Source of the DNA: an uncultured Ruminococcus sp.
GTDB lineage: Bacteria > Bacillota > Clostridia > Oscillospirales > Ruminococcaceae
Direction: 5' to 3'
NCBI RefSeq assembly: GCF_937915125.1
Contig: NZ_CALDMP010000034.1
Span: 1 to 55,472 of the forward strand
Length of the DNA: 55,472 nt
Shown here: positions 52,396-55,472 of the stretch, in pieces
How the letters are laid out: the number at the start of each line of letters is the position of its first letter
How positions within the stretch are numbered: position 1 is the first letter of the stretch
The notes under the pieces: model-generated
What the model saw: the letters and a program-made list of their open reading frames with translations, nothing else
Databases searched by the model: none
What the model was told of the DNA's origin: nothing
Translations under genes and position numbers: made by a program

Positions 52396-53361
52396 TCACT
52401 CTATATTATAGCACATTAAATCGGACTTGGCTATAATTTTTTGACATTTTTCCAGAATTTCTTGTTTCTTGTCAAATTTGTCGATAATTATCCACTGAAT
52501 TGCACTATTTTTACGAAACCATGTCAACTGCCGTTTGGCGTATCTTCGGGTTTCCTGTTTGATTTTGTCGATACATTCATCAAGGGACATGGTTTTTTCG
52601 AAATATGGTATCAATTCCTTATAGCCGATGGCGTGATACGCCGTGCGAAGTGCCTCGTTCTGGTAGACGGCATACGCCTCTTCCACCAGTCCGTTCTGCA
52701 CCATCTGATCCACCCGTGCATTGATCCGTTCGTACAGCAATCCACGATCTGAAAAGGTAAGTCCGATCTGCAAAGCATGATAGGGACTTGGCAGGCAATG
52801 GCTCTCTGCCTTGCATTCCGTAAAGGTCTTTCCCGTGGTCATGCACACTTCCAGAGCACGCACCACCCGCACCAGATTGTTAGGATGTATCTCCGCCGCT
52901 GCCTGAGGGTCAAGCTGCGCCAGACGTGCGTGAAGTGCTTCGTTTCCCTGGGCGGATGCATACGCCAGAAGTTCCTGCCGCAGTGCCGGATCCTGTTTCG
53001 TAGGGGCAAGCTGGACATTGGACAGCAGCGAGGAGACATAAAGTCCCGTACCGCCCACAATGACAGGCAAATGCTTTCGCCCGTGTATCTCTTCGATGAG
53101 GGGCTTTGCCAGTGCCAGATAATCTGCCACGCTGAATGCGGCATCCATGGGCACGCACCCGATCAGATGATGGGGTATCCCCTGCTGTTCCTCCGGCGTC
53201 GGCTTTGCAGTGGCAATATCCAGCCCCGCATAGATCTGCATGGAATCCGCAGAGACCACCTCTCCGCCGTACAGCTGGGACAGCATGACGCCAAGGGCTG
53301 TTTTCCCGGATGCCGTAGGTCCTACCACAGCCAGTACTGGTATTTTTTCCGATTCTGTCAT
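52396..53361 (-). CDS. miaA: tRNA dimethylallyltransferase
   Basis: Adds the dimethylallyl group to A37 of tRNAs reading UNN codons, using the isoprenoid DMAPP from the MEP pathway. It has 321 residues. The P-loop is VVGPTASGKTALG, followed by VVSADSMQIYAGLDI, IPHHLIGC, and VGGTGLYVSSLL. The C-terminal region has TRRYAKRQLTWFRKN. GGAGG lies 9 nt before the ATG, overlapping the mutL end closely (3 bases between). It ends within the hfq promoter region. Confidence 0.97.
   Translation of the reverse strand: MTESEKIPVLAVVGPTASGKTALGVMLSQLYGGEVVSADSMQIYAGLDIATAKPTPEEQQGIPHHLIGCVPMDAAFSVADYLALAKPLIEEIHGRKHLPVIVGGTGLYVSSLLSNVQLAPTKQDPALRQELLAYASAQGNEALHARLAQLDPQAAAEIHPNNLVRVVRALEVCMTTGKTFTECKAESHCLPSPYHALQIGLTFSDRGLLYERINARVDQMVQNGLVEEAYAVYQNEALRTAYHAIGYKELIPYFEKTMSLDECIDKIKQETRRYAKRQLTWFRKNSAIQWIIIDKFDKKQEILEKCQKIIAKSDLMCYNIE
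52405..52433 (-). promoter_or_regulatory. Candidate promoter for hfq inside the end of miaA
   Basis: TATAAT (52405-52410) and TAGCCA (52428-52433, 4 of 6 matches to the -35) on the minus strand are 17 bp apart, within the last codons of miaA. It would start transcription about 60 nt before the hfq ATG and separate hfq onward from mutL-miaA. Confidence 0.45.
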
Positions 53362-53364
53362 GGA

Positions 53365-55347
53365 TCACGTCCTCCGGAATTGCTTTTCCAAGTCGTATTT
53401 TCGAATGACGAACATCACCGGTCTGCCGTGGGGACAGTGGCGGATCTCCTCGTTTTCCCAGACCTCTTGCGCCAACTTCTGCAATTCCCGGATATCCGTA
53501 TGATCGCCGGAACGGATCGCCGATTTGCAGGCGATGGAGTGGAGCATATCGTGGAAAGTATGCACCTGGGGATCTGCCTTGCCCAGCGCCAGATTATGGG
53601 CAATTTCCGCAATGACCTCATCCAGGTTCAGTTCCAGCACAAAGGACGGCACCGCTGTGGTGATCAGCTGGGGCGGTGTACTGCAATCAAAGGAAAAGCC
53701 CATTTCCGCCAGCCGAGGGAGATTTTCCTGCACTGCAGAGAATTCCTGCATGGACAAAAGGGTCTCTGTGGGACGAAGCAGCATCTGGCTGGTCTGCTTT
53801 GTTGCACCGGAACGCAGGCGCTCGAAAATCACCCGTTCGTGGGCTGCATGCTTATCGAAGATCAGCAGCTTTTCCTCGTTCTCCGCCTCTGCCAGAATAT
53901 AGTTCTGGAAGATCTCTCCCAAGACACGGATCCTGCTGTGTTTTTTCTCCGGCGACGGAAGCTGTTCCGGCTGCGGCTGTATCTGCGGAACAGGCTTCGG
54001 CTTTGCCGCAAAGGCACGGCTGTCCAGGAACGCATAGCCTTCCACAGAAACCGGGGTCTCTTCCGGCGGTATTGCATCCTCTTCCGGCGCATCCGGCAGC
54101 GCTTTCTCCGGTACAATTTCCGGCAGCACTCTCGTTCCCTGCGGAATTGTGACAGCAGTCCTGGCTGCCGTCAGCGGAGAAGCCTTATTGTTTTGCACGG
54201 GTTCCGGATGGCGTATCTCCGGCGGCAGGAACACCTCCGGTTCTTCCTCAGGTTTTGGCGGTGACGGCAGTGCCGGCTGGATGAATTCCTGCTGAGGTTC
54301 CGTGGGCGCTGTCCAGTCCTTCTGGGGCACACGCTCCATCTGGAAATCGTAGATCAAACCGTTTTGCATGAGGGCATTTTTCACCGCAAAAAACAGGCTG
54401 TCCATAACGGCTTTTTCGTTGGAGAACCGTACCTCTGCCTTTGCCGGATGAATATTCACATCCACCTGCGCCGGCGGTACCTGGAGCATCAGCACGCAGG
54501 TGGGGAACTTCCCTACCATAATGAGATTCTGATAGGCATTTTCCAGTGCAACGCTGCACTGCTTCGAGCGGACGTATCTGCCGTTGACGAAGAAGTTCTG
54601 GAACGTCCGGTTGGAACGGGAATACAAGGGTTTTCCCACGAAACCCCGGACAGTATTCATGCCGTCCGCATAGTCCACCGGGATCATGTCATGGGCAAAT
54701 TCCTTGCCGCAGATGGCATAAATGGCGGCATAGAGATCGCCACTTCCGTCGGTACGGAATTCCGCCCGATTGTCCCGGATCATCCGGAAGGCGATGTCCG
54801 GATGGGACAGCGCGATCTTCTGGACGATCTGGCTGACGGCGTTGGCTTCGGCAACATCCCGTTTCATGAATTTCTGGCGTACCGGCACATTGAAGAACAA
54901 GTCCCGGATCAGCAGTGTAGTACCATCGGGACAGCCTGTCTGTTCCGGTTCTCCGGCAACACCGCCCTCGATGGTATAGCTGGTGCCATATTCATCCTCT
55001 TTCCGTTTGGTCAGCACCGTGACCTTTGCCACTGCCGCAATGGACGCCAATGCCTCACCCCGGAATCCCAGGGTGAAGATCTGGTCGAGATCCTCTTTTT
55101 CCGTGATCTTACTGGTGGCATGGCGGAGAAATGCTGTGGGTACTTCCGACGGTGCCATGCCGCAGCCGTCATCCACAATACGCATATAGGTCGTACCACC
55201 GTTTTTGATCTCCACGGTAATATGCTTCGCCCCGGCGTCAATGGCATTTTCCACCACTTCCTTGATGACGGATGCCGGACGCTCAATGACCTCACCGGCA
55301 GCGATCAACTCCGAGATCTCTTTCCGCAGCACTGTAATATGCGGCAT
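53365..55347 (-). CDS. mutL: DNA mismatch repair protein MutL
   Basis: GHKL ATPase that couples MutS to downstream repair. It has 660 residues. N-terminal motifs: ERPASVIKEVVENAIDAGAK, IVDDGCGM, LRHATSKI, and TLGFRGEALASIAA. The middle linker (about 345-470) is Pro/Glu-rich and low complexity. The C-terminal endonuclease-type domain has DKHAAHERVIFE, a Lys variant of the DQHA(x)2E(x)4E motif, with ACKSAIR and CPHGRP zinc-site motifs, so it is an endonuclease-type MutL as in bacteria lacking MutH. Its mutS partner is not in the window. Confidence 0.97.
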   Translation of the reverse strand: MPHITVLRKEISELIAAGEVIERPASVIKEVVENAIDAGAKHITVEIKNGGTTYMRIVDDGCGMAPSEVPTAFLRHATSKITEKEDLDQIFTLGFRGEALASIAAVAKVTVLTKRKEDEYGTSYTIEGGVAGEPEQTGCPDGTTLLIRDLFFNVPVRQKFMKRDVAEANAVSQIVQKIALSHPDIAFRMIRDNRAEFRTDGSGDLYAAIYAICGKEFAHDMIPVDYADGMNTVRGFVGKPLYSRSNRTFQNFFVNGRYVRSKQCSVALENAYQNLIMVGKFPTCVLMLQVPPAQVDVNIHPAKAEVRFSNEKAVMDSLFFAVKNALMQNGLIYDFQMERVPQKDWTAPTEPQQEFIQPALPSPPKPEEEPEVFLPPEIRHPEPVQNNKASPLTAARTAVTIPQGTRVLPEIVPEKALPDAPEEDAIPPEETPVSVEGYAFLDSRAFAAKPKPVPQIQPQPEQLPSPEKKHSRIRVLGEIFQNYILAEAENEEKLLIFDKHAAHERVIFERLRSGATKQTSQMLLRPTETLLSMQEFSAVQENLPRLAEMGFSFDCSTPPQLITTAVPSFVLELNLDEVIAEIAHNLALGKADPQVHTFHDMLHSIACKSAIRSGDHTDIRELQKLAQEVWENEEIRHCPHGRPVMFVIRKYDLEKQFRRT

Positions 55348-55395
55348 GACAACACCTTCTTTCCTGGGATATAAATTAAGAGTTAGGAATGATGG

Positions 55396-55412
55396 TATCT
55401 CCTGCGGAGATA
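55396..55412. repeat. Short inverted repeat upstream of mutL
   Basis: TATCTCC (55396-55402) and GGAGATA (55406-55412) are perfect inverted 7-mers around TGC, about 50 bases before the mutL start. It could be an operator or a leader hairpin. The remaining bases to the window end contain no gene; 55429-55444 look like one arm and the T-run of a terminator whose other arm lies outside. Confidence 0.35.
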
Positions 55413-55472
55413 TATTATGGGCATCTCTAAAAACCCCGAATCCGTCAGATGTGGTGCAGATTTGCGACAGAT

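Noticed and set aside
55429..55444. CGGATTCGGGG plus T-run (minus strand) as a terminator before mutL
   Set aside because: Only one arm is inside the window; the pairing arm cannot be confirmed.
1..55472. CRISPR arrays, tRNA or rRNA genes, prophage, toxin-antitoxin or defence systems
   Set aside because: No regularly spaced repeats, cloverleaf or TTCGA-type arms, integrases, transposases or known defence domains were seen on either strand.

Overview
The window is a gene-dense bacterial chromosome segment carrying about 50 protein genes, nearly all on the minus strand. The only plus-strand genes I accept are a sigma-factor-like gene (202-1860) and an RluA-type pseudouridine synthase (11780-12760). 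Gene content points to a spore-forming Gram-positive of the class Clostridia, most likely Oscillospiraceae/Ruminococcus-like. It has PolC-type polymerase, DivIVA and SepF division proteins, YunB and YlmC/YmxH sporulation proteins, short-form HisG with HisZ, GatCAB, and split transketolase. The genus is inference; no rRNA or tRNA gene is visible to fix it.

Layout, left to right. (1) 1-1916: a terminator of an unseen upstream unit, the sigma-like gene, and a bidirectional terminator. (2) 1937-5834: glycolytic operon pgk, small membrane protein, tpiA, gpmI, with a good promoter upstream. (3) 6023-12760: uvrB-uvrA excision repair, radC, and divergent rluA-family gene. (4) 12811-18009: ligA-gatC-gatA-gatB. 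(5) 18136-19767: yunB, a 162-bp foldback repeat, and a cysteine-rich clostridial protein. (6) 19874-27162: histidine operon hisZ-G-D-(84-aa ORF)-B-H-A-F-I-E plus a membrane protein; hisC is absent. (7) 27241-37983: pyrH-frr-uppS-cdsA-dxr-rseP-ispG-polC (UMP kinase, ribosome recycling, undecaprenyl and phospholipid precursors, MEP isoprenoid steps, replication). (8) 38206-39975: rpsB-tsf. (9) 40147-43781: ymxH, a CmpB-like membrane protein, split transketolase, HAD phosphatase. (10) 43796-52338: division and translation cluster hfq, HlyD-like adaptor, yggS, sepF, ylmH, divIVA, ileS, lspA, rluD. (11) 52396-55347: mutL-miaA.

Most of the segment is ordinary housekeeping. I found no CRISPR array, prophage, insertion sequence with transposase, or recognisable defence island. 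The less ordinary signals are in RNA and DNA architecture. At ileS, rluA and frr, a strong Shine-Dalgarno sequence is separated from the start codon by a hairpin that restores normal spacing. A foldback (MITE-like) element lies next to yunB, and a relic of its end supplies the radC stop codon. An intrinsic terminator separates rpsB from tsf. A palindrome overlaps the his promoter. The sigma-factor gene has an internal, well-placed ribosome binding site exactly at its domain junction. An unassigned 84-aa ORF lies between hisD and hisB, where hisC often lies.

Starts were chosen by Shine-Dalgarno spacing and family length; where they differ from the longest open frame the entry says why. No intergenic stretch exceeds 300 bases.
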